Below, in pieces: positions 41,095-48,992 of a stretch of 59,742 bases of DNA (its first letter is position 1; each line of letters starts with the position of its first letter). Origin of the DNA: Candidatus Parcubacteria bacterium (GTDB lineage Bacteria; Patescibacteriota; Microgenomatia; UBA12405); assembly GCA_023443725.1 (NCBI GenBank), contig JAEZTF010000019.1, forward strand, positions 1 through 59,742, written 5' to 3'. Below the pieces are notes generated by a model. It did no database searches. It saw only the letters and a list, made by a program, of their open reading frames with translations, and had not been told where the DNA came from. Position numbers and translations under genes: made by a program.

Positions 41095-41112
41095 ATCCCG
41101 CAGTTGCGGGAT
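41095..41112. other. Short perfect inverted repeat before aspS
   Basis: ATCCCGCA and TGCGGGAT separated by two bases. It lies 31 bases before aspS on the transcribed strand, between the ncRNA terminator and the aspS -10. It has no T-run directly after it, so it may be an operator or an upstream stop rather than a terminator. Confidence 0.4.
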
Positions 41113-41163
41113 TGTGTAAATAAGCAAAATTTGTCGCTTTGTTCCAAATTTTGGCCTATTTAA

Positions 41164-41188
41164 ACAAAAAATCCCGACATGTGTCGGG
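41164..41188 (-). terminator. Rho-independent terminator of the unassigned RNA
   Basis: On the minus strand CCCGAC-ATGT-GTCGGG followed by ATTTTTTG. It stands alone 100 bases upstream of aspS and about 200 bases after the 220-aa gene, so it must end a separate transcript. Confidence 0.75.
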
Positions 41189-41335
41189 AAACAAAAACTC
41201 GATTAATTATCGTGCTCTGTTTCAAAATGTGACACACGTTGCTCGATTTTACAGTTTGGCTTCTGTAGGGTTCTAATAAGTGATTAACTTTTCTTCCCTC
41301 AGCTTTCCCGGTGTTGACGGGTCAAATGCTTTATG
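41165..41335 (-). ncRNA. Candidate small structured RNA (~170 nt)
   Basis: No ORF, but promoter and terminator on the same strand: TATAAT at 41346-41341 (minus) and a terminator at 41188-41164. Inside are local hairpins: CCCG-tcaaca-CGGG near the 5' end, TACAG...CTGTA around 41240-41260, and a CGTG...CACG stem near 41200-41230. GC is well above the surroundings. The conserved SRP tetraloop segment, 6S bubble and T-box sequences were looked for and not found. It lies upstream of aspS and could be a free RNA or a leader/attenuator of it. Confidence 0.5.
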
Positions 41336-41388
41336 GAGTTATTATACACCATTTTCGATTGACAAGACTATCAAAAAAATAAATCCCA

Positions 41389-42051
41389 TTAATGAACTGG
41401 ACTTATTTCTCTTGTTGGTACAACTTTAGTACATTTTTGGACTATAACAGGATTATCAAGAGTACAGCCAGATGGACTTTTTTCTGAAATTTCTCTAGTC
41501 TGAAATCCATTTACACACGAACTCCAAGAAGTATATGTAACAGAAGTACAAACAGTACACGACTCACTTAAAATTGGATTTTCAACCGTACAACCAGATG
41601 GATTCTTTTCAAAAATAGTTCTAGTTTTAACTCCATTTTTACATGGACTCCAAATTGAATACATAACAGAAGTACAAACCACTTTTTCACCCGGAGTAAT
41701 TGGTTTATCTAATGATTTCTTCACACAAGTATTAGTTTTTGAGTTCCAAACACAACCAACAATATTACAATCAGCAGATTTAAAACAAGAGCCACAATTC
41801 GAATTAGAACATTTATCTATTGGTGTTTTTGTTGTTTGAGGACATACCCATTTTGCTTTATTTTTTATACAAAGATAGATTGTTTTATATGCAGGATTAG
41901 AACATTTACAAAGTTGTGTTGAAGGCGCTGCGCTACTTCTATTTTCCTGATTCTTTTGCACCATTTGAGTTCCATATACTAATCCCCCACCTAAAACTAA
42001 AGCCATTACTAAAAATTTACCAATTCCAAATTTATTTGTTTTATTAGACAT
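41389..42051 (-). CDS. Membrane-anchored Cys-rich protein with thrombospondin-like repeats
   Basis: 220 residues. N-terminal membrane helix (about 10-27), a cysteine-rich part (about 45-110, with CSNSNCGSCFKSADC), then two tandem repeats of about 40 residues: YSIWSPCKNGVKTRTIFEK and YTSWSSCVNGFQTREISEK, each ending in a Cys pair (ESC, QKC). W-S-x-C...G-x-x-T-R is the core of thrombospondin type 1 domains. An adhesion role is suggested. The promoter at 42079-42106 gives a leader of about 20-30 bases with no clear Shine-Dalgarno. Confidence 0.65.
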   Translation of the reverse strand: MSNKTNKFGIGKFLVMALVLGGGLVYGTQMVQKNQENRSSAAPSTQLCKCSNPAYKTIYLCIKNKAKWVCPQTTKTPIDKCSNSNCGSCFKSADCNIVGCVWNSKTNTCVKKSLDKPITPGEKVVCTSVMYSIWSPCKNGVKTRTIFEKNPSGCTVENPILSESCTVCTSVTYTSWSSCVNGFQTREISEKSPSGCTLDNPVIVQKCTKVVPTREISPVH

Positions 42052-42078
42052 TTTTTAAAAAAATATTAATCTATAAAG

Positions 42079-42106
42079 AGAATATTATTTCTCTAAAAAT
42101 TGTCAA
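42079..42106 (-). promoter_or_regulatory. Promoter of the thrombospondin-like protein
   Basis: On the minus strand TTGACA (42106-42101), 16-base spacer, TATTCT (42084-42079). The spacer holds half of an inverted repeat AGAGAA/TTCTCT that overlaps the -10, a possible operator. Confidence 0.6.
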
Positions 42107-42146
42107 GAACTTAAAAACGACTGAAAAATAACTATTAATTTTGTTA

Positions 42147-43742
42147 TTACAAAATGTCTTTGATAACCAACTGAGGAGAAGTATTACCATTCCAAACATT
42201 TAAATTTAGACGAGCGGTGAAAGAGATTAAATCACCTATTTTTAGGTGTTTATCTAAATCCCCTTTCTTAAAAGCAATGGCATCGATATTATCTAATTTT
42301 AATTTAAGATGTTCTTGGTTTTGACCAAGTAATCTTTTTTGAGTTATTTTTATGTCTTTAAACAAAAAGATCGGTTCTAAATTTTCTATTCCAAAAGGTT
42401 CTAGTTTTTGAACTAATTTACAATTTTTAACAGTAACGGCGGAAAGTTTCATTTCGGCATCAAAATAAATTGATGGTTTTAATTCTATATCAGCTAATTT
42501 TTGATTAATAACTTTAGTAATAGCTTTTTGGAATTTGGAAATATTTTCTGATTTTAAACTAAATCCAGCAGCACCAGCATGACCACCTAACTCTATTAAA
42601 TACTTTTTAACCTGACGAAGTGATTCAATAATATTTAGTTCCTTTACTGACCGGCATGATCCTTTAGCGGTTTCCCCATTGACACTAATAACTATTGAAG
42701 GAAGATAATATTCTTCGGTAAGTCGTCCTGAAATAAGACCGATGACACCAGGGTGAAATGATTTATCAGCCACAAAAATTAATTTATCTTTAAATTTTTT
42801 TGGGATTTTATTCTTGGCTAAAGTAATACTTTCTTGTTGAAGATTTTGGCGATCTTTATTGAATGAATCTAAAATTTGAGAATATTTAGAAGCTTGAGTT
42901 GATGATGAACAACAAAGTAGTCGAAGAGCATCGGTAGGATTGGCTAAACGACCAACTGCATTGATTCGAGGACCAAGAACAAAACCTAAATCATATGTAG
43001 AAATAGATTCTTGTTTTATGCCGCTTATTTGGATTAATTTTTTAATTCCACAATTTGGATTCAAACGAAGACTTTGAAGACCATGGAAAACAATATTACG
43101 ATTAATATTGTTTAAAGGTAAACAATCGGCGACTGTACCCAAAGCAGCTAAGCCAAGATCGGCTTTTTTATCAATCTCTTTTGATAAAATCCAAGAAAGA
43201 ACTGAACCGGAAACTTTAGTCGAATGAACTGTAGTAATTGATGAAGATAATTTTTTATCGGCAACATGATGATCAACAACAATTATCTGAACATCTGAGT
43301 CAATAATTTTTTTTAGTTCATCATTAGCAACAATTCCATTATCAACAGTAATTAGAAGATCAAATTTAAGATTTTTTTGTTTTTGAAATTCAAAAAATGA
43401 TTTCGATCTGATTCCGTAACCATCGTTTTCTCTATCAGGTACAAAAGGAGCAACTTGGGCGCCATGACTATATAAAACTTGCCAAAGAATAGCTGTGGCT
43501 GTAACACCATCAACATCATAATCACCATAAATTAGGATATTTTTATGATTCTTAACATTATCTTTGATAATTTTGACCGCTCTGTCTAATGATTTTTGAT
43601 TAACACCAAATTCCGAGACTAATAAAGACGAAGGGTTGATTGGTTTTAAAAATTCATCGACTTTATCCAAACTAATATGACGATTTTTCAATAAAAGATA
43701 AAGTAACTCTATTTCGGTTGTAGATTGATCAATGATGGTCAT
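42147..43742 (-). CDS. recJ: Single-stranded-DNA exonuclease RecJ
   Basis: 531 residues. DHH motifs in order: IYGDYDVDGVTATAIL, LITVDNGI, VVDHHVADK, LGTVADC, then DHHA1 with ELGGHAGAAGFSL, and the C-terminal OB-like domain. 5'-3' ssDNA exonuclease in recombination and mismatch repair. TAAAAT lies 9 bases before the ATG (minus strand). Divergent from the RRM gene at 43876. Confidence 0.93.
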   Translation of the reverse strand: MTIIDQSTTEIELLYLLLKNRHISLDKVDEFLKPINPSSLLVSEFGVNQKSLDRAVKIIKDNVKNHKNILIYGDYDVDGVTATAILWQVLYSHGAQVAPFVPDRENDGYGIRSKSFFEFQKQKNLKFDLLITVDNGIVANDELKKIIDSDVQIIVVDHHVADKKLSSSITTVHSTKVSGSVLSWILSKEIDKKADLGLAALGTVADCLPLNNINRNIVFHGLQSLRLNPNCGIKKLIQISGIKQESISTYDLGFVLGPRINAVGRLANPTDALRLLCCSSSTQASKYSQILDSFNKDRQNLQQESITLAKNKIPKKFKDKLIFVADKSFHPGVIGLISGRLTEEYYLPSIVISVNGETAKGSCRSVKELNIIESLRQVKKYLIELGGHAGAAGFSLKSENISKFQKAITKVINQKLADIELKPSIYFDAEMKLSAVTVKNCKLVQKLEPFGIENLEPIFLFKDIKITQKRLLGQNQEHLKLKLDNIDAIAFKKGDLDKHLKIGDLISFTARLNLNVWNGNTSPQLVIKDIL

Positions 43743-43753
43743 TAGTAGCTAAT

Positions 43754-43875
43754 TTTACACATTTTGTTGATTTTGTTATACTACTGGTTAGTTGAGAGAA
43801 GGTAGCCATCCTTTTTTTGATAAGGTTTAAACCTGTTATATTTTATAAGGTATTAAGGAGTTTTTAAAAAAAACA
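43754..43875 (+). promoter_or_regulatory. Promoter and ~87-base leader of the small RRM gene
   Basis: TTTACA (43754-43759), 17-base spacer, TATACT (43777-43782). The leader contains a perfect 12-base palindrome AGGTTTAAACCT and ends with AAGGAG 14 bases before the ATG. Small RRM proteins in other bacteria are often cold-induced through such leaders; that is analogy only. Confidence 0.6.
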
Positions 43876-44136
43876 ATGGCAAAGAAATTATTTGTAGGCA
43901 ATCTTCCTTTTGCAATGACAGATGCCAATTTAGGAGAAATTTTCTCCGCTTATGGAAACATCGTTGCAGCTAACGTTGTCGTCGATAAATTTTCCAAAAG
44001 AAGCAAAGGCTTCGGATTTGTCGAATTTGAAAATGAAGAAGATGCTGCTAAAGCTATGGAAGCTTTAAACAATTCTGAACAGATGGGTAGAAATATCGCT
44101 GTCAAAGAAGCTTTACCAAAGCCAGATCGTGTATAA
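43876..44136 (+). CDS. Small RRM RNA-binding protein
   Basis: 86 residues, a bare RRM: RNP2 LFVGNLPF (5-12) and RNP1 KGFGFVEF (about 45-52), with a short end KEALPKPDRV. Same type as cyanobacterial Rbp proteins that bind U-rich RNA. Codon choice differs from the neighbours: C-ending codons are frequent (ATC, GTC, TTC, AAC), as in highly expressed genes. It has a real promoter, a leader and a terminator, so it is an abundant monocistronic RNA-binding protein. Confidence 0.88.
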   Translation: MAKKLFVGNLPFAMTDANLGEIFSAYGNIVAANVVVDKFSKRSKGFGFVEFENEEDAAKAMEALNNSEQMGRNIAVKEALPKPDRV

Positions 44137-44157
44137 ATTAAATTAAAAACGATTTTG

Positions 44158-44186
44158 AAACCCTCCGGGAAACTGGAGGGTTTTTT
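44158..44186 (+). terminator. Rho-independent terminator after the RRM gene
   Basis: AAACCCTCC-gggaaact-GGAGGGTTTTTT. Strong 9-bp stem with T6. Confidence 0.88.
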
Positions 44187-44192
44187 GATGAA

Positions 44193-44241
44193 AACAAAAT
44201 CTACCCCTTAATCCCCTCCTTTGAGGAAAGGAGGGGAAATA
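44193..44241 (+). repeat. Palindromic repeat, copy 1 (intergenic)
   Basis: Starts ACAAAATCT and contains a 10-bp perfect hairpin CCCCTCCTTT-GAGG-AAAGGAGGGG (44213-44236) followed by AA. It shares this layout and the flanking nonamer with the copy inside miaA (52377-52425). It ends just before the TAAAAT box of cca and is unlikely to be a terminator because no T-run follows. Confidence 0.7.
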
Positions 44242-44261
44242 TGAGGTAAAATATGGGTAGT

Positions 44262-45587
44262 ATGGAAATACCACAAAAGGTAAAAAATATTATTTCTAAA
44301 TTCATCGAGAATAAAGCTGAAATTTATATTGTCGGCGGGGCTGTTCGTGATCTTTTACTTGAAAGACAAGTTAAAGATTGGGACTTTACAACTAATTTAA
44401 CTCCAGAAGAGATGAAAAAAATATTTCCTAAAAATAGTTTTTGTAATAACGCTTTTGGAACTTTTAGTATTTTGACCGGTGAAGAAATTTTTGAAGTAAC
44501 TACTTTTAGAACTGAAAGAGGTTACAGTGATAATCGTCACCCTGATGAAGTGACCTGGGGTAAAACTTTAGAAGAGGATTTACAAAGAAGAGATTTTACT
44601 ATCAATGCTTTGGCTATTCGAATGGTTGAAGATAAACCGGAATTAATTGATTTATATAATGGACAAGAAGATTTAAAAAATAAATTAATTAGAACTGTTG
44701 GTGATCCAAATGAAAGATTTAATGAAGATGCATTAAGATTGATGAGAGCGGTGAGGATTGCTGGACAAATTGGTTTTAAAATTGAAGAAAAAACTTTGAA
44801 ATCAATTCAAAAAAATGCTCACCTGATTACTAATGTGGCTGGAGAAAGAATTAGAGATGAATTATTTAAAATTTTATTATCCCCGACTCCATCACAAGGA
44901 ATTGAAATATTAAAAGACTCTGGGTTATTGAAAGAAATAATGCCAGAGTTGTTAGTTGGAGAAAATGTAACTCAAAAAGGTCACCATATTGATGATGTTT
45001 GGACTCACAACTTAAAAACTTTAGATAATTGTGAAACTAATAGTCCAATTACCAAATTAGCAGCTCTATTACATGATGTGGCCAAACCATTGGTAATGAC
45101 AGGTGAAGGAGAGGCTAGAACTTTTCATAATCATGAAGTAAAAGGATCACGAATTGCTCTAGCTATTGGCAAAAAACTAAAGCTATCAAACAAAGAGTTA
45201 GACCAATTATTTAAATTAGTGAGATGGCATATGTTTACGGTCCAAGAAACTCAAACAGACAAAGCAGTTAGACGATTTATTCGAAATGTAACTTTGGATT
45301 ATATTGATGAAATGATTGCTTTAAGAAGAGCGGATAGATTGGGATCAGGAGCTAAAGAAACTAGTTGGAGATGGGAATTGTTTAAACAAAGAATTGTGGA
45401 AGTTCAAAAACAGCCATTTGCAGTTAAAGATTTAAAAGTTGATGGTAAAGATGTAATGGAAATTTTGAATATTAAACCCGGACCAAAAGTTGGTGAAGTT
45501 TTGAATGCCATTTTTAAAGAAGTTGAAGAAAAACCAGAAATGAATGAAAGAGAAGTTTTGTTGGAAAAAATAAAAGAATTTGTTTAA
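44262..45587 (+). CDS. cca: CCA-adding tRNA nucleotidyltransferase
   Basis: 441 residues, class II poly(A) polymerase/CCA enzyme with an HD domain. IYIVGGAVRDLLLERQVKDWDF carries the catalytic GG and DxD; RRDFTINALAI the neck; GDPNERFNEDALRLMRAVR the base-selection helix; LLHDVAKP the HD motif. Adds or repairs CCA; needed because tRNA-Gln and tRNA-Pro here lack encoded CCA. The second in-frame ATG (44262) is chosen: TAAAAT (44247-44252) abuts the first ATG, which would put that codon upstream of any transcript start. Confidence 0.92.
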   Translation: MEIPQKVKNIISKFIENKAEIYIVGGAVRDLLLERQVKDWDFTTNLTPEEMKKIFPKNSFCNNAFGTFSILTGEEIFEVTTFRTERGYSDNRHPDEVTWGKTLEEDLQRRDFTINALAIRMVEDKPELIDLYNGQEDLKNKLIRTVGDPNERFNEDALRLMRAVRIAGQIGFKIEEKTLKSIQKNAHLITNVAGERIRDELFKILLSPTPSQGIEILKDSGLLKEIMPELLVGENVTQKGHHIDDVWTHNLKTLDNCETNSPITKLAALLHDVAKPLVMTGEGEARTFHNHEVKGSRIALAIGKKLKLSNKELDQLFKLVRWHMFTVQETQTDKAVRRFIRNVTLDYIDEMIALRRADRLGSGAKETSWRWELFKQRIVEVQKQPFAVKDLKVDGKDVMEILNIKPGPKVGEVLNAIFKEVEEKPEMNEREVLLEKIKEFV

Positions 45588-45616
45588 AAAATTAGACCGA
45601 TTTAGTCTTAACCATT

Positions 45617-45937
45617 TCAATGACTGATACCAAAAAATGTTGTAATTATTTTAATAAAAAAAACTGTAAATATAATTAAAGTTAATAATATAAAAGTATT
45701 TTTTTTAATTTTCTTGGATATAATTAATTTTTCATTTGGATTCTTCTTCATCAAAAATGAAAAAATAATAATGCGAATTACTAAATAAAAAATAAATAAA
45801 ACAAGTGTTAATAGAAAAAATAATACTAAGACGGGGTAGATGCCGAATGAATCATCAATTGAAGAAATAAAAATAGGTATACTTAAAAAAAATAAGATCA
45901 AATATAAAGACAAAAATATTGAGTTTAATTTCTTCAT
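45617..45937 (-). CDS. Hypothetical membrane protein, 106 aa
   Basis: 106 residues with three hydrophobic segments (about 8-26, 32-60, 80-100) and basic loops; extremely AT-rich and Phe/Ile-rich. No family recognised. TATAAT lies 7 bases before the ATG (45950-45945, minus strand), consistent with the leaderless pattern. It follows secF but from its own promoter. Confidence 0.6.
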   Translation of the reverse strand: MKKLNSIFLSLYLILFFLSIPIFISSIDDSFGIYPVLVLFFLLTLVLFIFYLVIRIIIFSFLMKKNPNEKLIISKKIKKNTFILLTLIIFTVFFIKIITTFFGISH

Positions 45938-45961
45938 TAAATCAATTATAGATTAATGAAT

Positions 45962-46825
45962 TTATTTTTTCTTTGAATGTTTTTTGAAAAACAAAACCAA
46001 TGGAATGGCGACGCCAGTGGAAGAATAAGTACCACAAACAACACCAACTAAAAGAGCTGTAGCAAACCATTTGGTGGAAGAACCACCAAGTAACACTAAT
46101 GAAGTTAACATAAAGATTATGGTCATAGAGTTGTTGATGGAGCGGTTTAAAGTTTCTGTGACAGCTTGGTTGGCTAATTGGACCCAATCAATTTTGTAAT
46201 TTTGGCGTTTGAGTTCTCGGATACGATCAAAAGTTACCACAGTATCGTGAACCGATGAAGAAAGAGTGGTTAAAAGAGCAGTAACAAATAAAGAATCGAG
46301 TTGAGCCCCAAAGAAATGACCAAAAATTGAAAAACTACCAATTAAAATAATAGTGTCATGAAACATAGCTAAAATAGCACTGGCACCAAAAGTAAGATCT
46401 TTGAAACGTCGACCAATAAATAAAAATAAAAACAAAGAAGATAAAATAACAGCAGTAATGGTTTTTTGAAGTAATTCTTTACCTAAAATTGGACCAACTG
46501 ATTCATATTTTAATTCTTTAAATTGAGGAAAAGTTTTTGAAAGGCTCAAGTTGAGTTTATTTTTTTGCTCAGTATTGATATCGGCAAATTTAAGAGAATA
46601 GTTTTGATCACCTAAAGAATTTATTTCTTTAATAGTTAAATTATTTTCAGAAAAAACTTGATCGAGTTTATCTTTGGAATATTCTGGAATTGTTAATTCC
46701 CAAGTAGATCCGCCAGTAAAATCAATCGACATTTTAAATTTCCAAAAGACAACCGAGAAAAGTGATGATAAAAGTAATATTGATGATAAAACAAGAAAAA
46801 ACGGTCTTAGTTTCATGACGTTCAT
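45962..46825 (-). CDS. secF: Protein translocase subunit SecF
   Basis: 287 residues, six membrane helices with the periplasmic P1 domain between TM1 and TM2 (about 35-120) and the conserved VKMSIDFTGGS-type start KMSIDFTGGS. RND-family helices with SVHDTVVTFDRIRE and ETLNRSINNS. Works with SecD to pull exported proteins out using the proton gradient. The ATG overlaps the secD stop by 4 bases. Confidence 0.93.
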   Translation of the reverse strand: MNVMKLRPFFLVLSSILLLSSLFSVVFWKFKMSIDFTGGSTWELTIPEYSKDKLDQVFSENNLTIKEINSLGDQNYSLKFADINTEQKNKLNLSLSKTFPQFKELKYESVGPILGKELLQKTITAVILSSLFLFLFIGRRFKDLTFGASAILAMFHDTIILIGSFSIFGHFFGAQLDSLFVTALLTTLSSSVHDTVVTFDRIRELKRQNYKIDWVQLANQAVTETLNRSINNSMTIIFMLTSLVLLGGSSTKWFATALLVGVVCGTYSSTGVAIPLVLFFKKHSKKK

Positions 46826-48195
46826 ATTTTTTTCTCCCTAATAAAAACACGTAAAAGATTTCGAGTAACAAAGACACCAGTAAAAATACTGATAAAAATA
46901 CCTAAAATTAGGGTAACAGCAAAACCTCGAATCATACCAGAAGTACTTAAAAATGACCAATTAAGTGGGTTAAATAAAATAAACCCAGTAATAATAGTAC
47001 AGGTATTAGCATCTTTGATTGAATCCCAGGCTCGACCAAAAGCCGATTCTAGGGCCATTTTTAAATCTTTTCCTTTTCTAGTTTCTTCTTTAAATCTTTC
47101 AAAAATTAAAATATTACTGTCAACAGCCATACCGATAGATAATATAAAACCGACAATACCAGGAAAAGTAAGAGTAACCGGAATAAGTCGATAAAGACTT
47201 AAAGTAATAAGACCGTAAATAATTAAACCTATATCGGCAATTAATCCAAGTTTGCCATAATTAGCAATCATAAATAAACAAACTAAAACAAGGCCGACAA
47301 CTCCAGCAAAAATACCCTTATTAAGAGAGTCTTTGCCTAAGGTTGCTCCTATTTGAGATTGTTGAATTAAATTAATCGATAAAGGTAAAGCACCAGCGTT
47401 TAATTGAACTGAAAGATTCTTGGCTGATTGAGAGTCGAAGCTACCACTGATAACTGCTTTACCTTCTGTAATAACAGTGTTTACAGTTGGAGCAGTTAAT
47501 AGTTGTCCGTCTAACAAGATAGCAATTCTTTTATTTAAAAACTCTTTGGTAGCAGCAGCAAAGATTTTTGAGCCTTCCTCATTAAACTCTAAAGAAACTT
47601 CTGGTTCAGAATTGTTGGAATTAATAGTAACTGAAGATAATTTTAGATGAGAACCATTTAAACCTATGTCTTTAAATGACTTTTGGAATTCAGCCGATGT
47701 GGTGGCGGTAGTAAATAAATTATCATCGATAATACCATAAAAATTTAATTGGGCTGTGGTACCAATAAGTTCAATAGCGTTGTTTATATCTTCAATGCCT
47801 GGCAAATCTACTTGTAATCTATATTTATCTTGTTGTTTATTGATTTGGACTGAGGTTTCACTAACCCCAAATAAATTAATACGTCGTTCAATCTTTGATT
47901 TAAGAGACTCTAATGCAGTTGGTAAATTTTGGGAAGTAGTATTACTAGTATCGATATCAAAAAGAAGTGATGATCCTCCAGCTAAATCTAAACCATATTT
48001 TAAATCAATATCTTTTTTGATTTCTTTTGATCCCAATTTAAAATTTATTTCAGGACGATAAAAAGTATGCTGCCAATTAATTTTCCCCAAGTGAATATTT
48101 ATAGGCAAAACTTTAGGCATGTTTAATATTAAACAAACCAAAGTCATACCAATGATGGTCCAAAATATCCTGAGAGTTTTTTTACGATTAGTCAT
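46822..48195 (-). CDS. secD: Protein translocase subunit SecD
   Basis: 457 residues. TM1, the conserved LKYGLDLAGGSSLLFDID, the P1 head domain (about 100-260), then five membrane helices with GMAVDSNILIFERFKEE. Pair with SecF. Many exported surface proteins in the window make this complex central. Starts 3 bases after the AbrB-like stop. Confidence 0.93.
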   Translation of the reverse strand: MTNRKKTLRIFWTIIGMTLVCLILNMPKVLPINIHLGKINWQHTFYRPEINFKLGSKEIKKDIDLKYGLDLAGGSSLLFDIDTSNTTSQNLPTALESLKSKIERRINLFGVSETSVQINKQQDKYRLQVDLPGIEDINNAIELIGTTAQLNFYGIIDDNLFTTATTSAEFQKSFKDIGLNGSHLKLSSVTINSNNSEPEVSLEFNEEGSKIFAAATKEFLNKRIAILLDGQLLTAPTVNTVITEGKAVISGSFDSQSAKNLSVQLNAGALPLSINLIQQSQIGATLGKDSLNKGIFAGVVGLVLVCLFMIANYGKLGLIADIGLIIYGLITLSLYRLIPVTLTFPGIVGFILSIGMAVDSNILIFERFKEETRKGKDLKMALESAFGRAWDSIKDANTCTIITGFILFNPLNWSFLSTSGMIRGFAVTLILGIFISIFTGVFVTRNLLRVFIREKKI

Positions 48196-48198
48196 AAA

Positions 48199-48393
48199 TT
48201 AATTTTGAGGTTTATTAATTAAAGAGAGCTGTCGCGGATGTCCAGAAAAAGTATATCTGATAGAAACCTTGGTTCTGTTAATAGAAATACTAACAGGATC
48301 TCCTTCGCGAATATTAAAATCTTTAATTGCTTTTGAAGGAATAGTAATAGCTAAACTATTACCGGTTTTAATTACTTTCCTGATTTTGGTCAT
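48199..48393 (-). CDS. AbrB/SpoVT-type DNA-binding protein
   Basis: 64 residues. The SpoVT-AbrB swapped-hairpin fold is clear: IRKVIKTGNSLAITIPSKAI, FNIREGDPVSISI. Such proteins are transition regulators or antitoxins (MazE). No toxin-type partner follows; the neighbours are a winged-helix/nucleotidyltransferase-like gene before and secD after, so local autoregulation of this operon is a plausible role. The C-terminus (HPRQLSLINKPQN) is a non-family tail. Confidence 0.78.
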   Translation of the reverse strand: MTKIRKVIKTGNSLAITIPSKAIKDFNIREGDPVSISINRTKVSIRYTFSGHPRQLSLINKPQN

Positions 48394-48396
48394 TTA

Positions 48397-48990
48397 TTAA
48401 AAATTAATAGCTTCTTTAAGATCACCTATTATAGCAATTGGGCAATTAAGAAAAAAATCGATAATAAATTGATCTCTTTTTTGTTTTCTTAAAATAAATT
48501 CATTTTTATCCATAACCATATAATTTATTTCACGACCGCGAACTTTTTCTTCCTGTTGTAAATAACTTTCAATTTCATTAAAAGAAATATCTCCAACAAT
48601 AATTATATCGATATCATCGGGATTTTTTTTGTTGTTAATTAAAAAATTATAAGTATAAAAAACTAATTTCAAATTACCTAAATTTTCGTTTTTAGTTTGT
48701 AACTTCAGGCCTAAACCAAAATTTTGATTGGCAATTGTAATGAGATTGGTAAAAAGAGGTGAGTTTTGATTGGCCCAATAGTATAATCTATTTCCTCTCC
48801 ATTCAAAATTAATTAGCCCAGCTTTTTTAAGATTATCTAATTCTCGGCGAACTGAATTTATTTCTTCATCAACTAATCTGACTAATTGACGAACATAAAA
48901 AATTTCTTGAGGAGAATAAAACAAAACATTGATTAGTTTTAATCTAGTCTGAGAAACAAACAAATATTTTAAACTAGTTTGAATTTTCAT
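48397..48990 (-). CDS. Winged-helix regulator with nucleotidyltransferase-like domain
   Basis: 197 residues. Residues 1-75 form an ArsR/MarR-like winged helix (LKLINVLFYSPQEIFYVRQLVRLV, then VRRELDNLKKAGLI). Residues about 105-190 resemble a minimal nucleotidyltransferase fold with DDIDIIIVGD, but the GS(F/Y) loop that normally precedes the two aspartates is replaced by NNKKNPDD. Proteins with this pairing occur in archaea and Patescibacteria, function unknown. Three bases separate it from the AbrB-like gene. Confidence 0.65.
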   Translation of the reverse strand: MKIQTSLKYLFVSQTRLKLINVLFYSPQEIFYVRQLVRLVDEEINSVRRELDNLKKAGLINFEWRGNRLYYWANQNSPLFTNLITIANQNFGLGLKLQTKNENLGNLKLVFYTYNFLINNKKNPDDIDIIIVGDISFNEIESYLQQEEKVRGREINYMVMDKNEFILRKQKRDQFIIDFFLNCPIAIIGDLKEAINF

Positions 48991-48992
48991 AA

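Noticed and set aside
41095..41346. T-box leader of aspS
   Set aside because: No T-box sequence (TGGnACCGCG-like) and no specifier loop; a terminator lies 100 bases before aspS, which also has its own -10 box.
48199..48990. Toxin-antitoxin pair (AbrB/MazE-like plus nucleotidyltransferase)
   Set aside because: The nucleotidyltransferase-like domain lacks the catalytic GS loop and is fused to a winged helix, no HEPN or PemK partner is present, and the two genes are embedded in an export operon.
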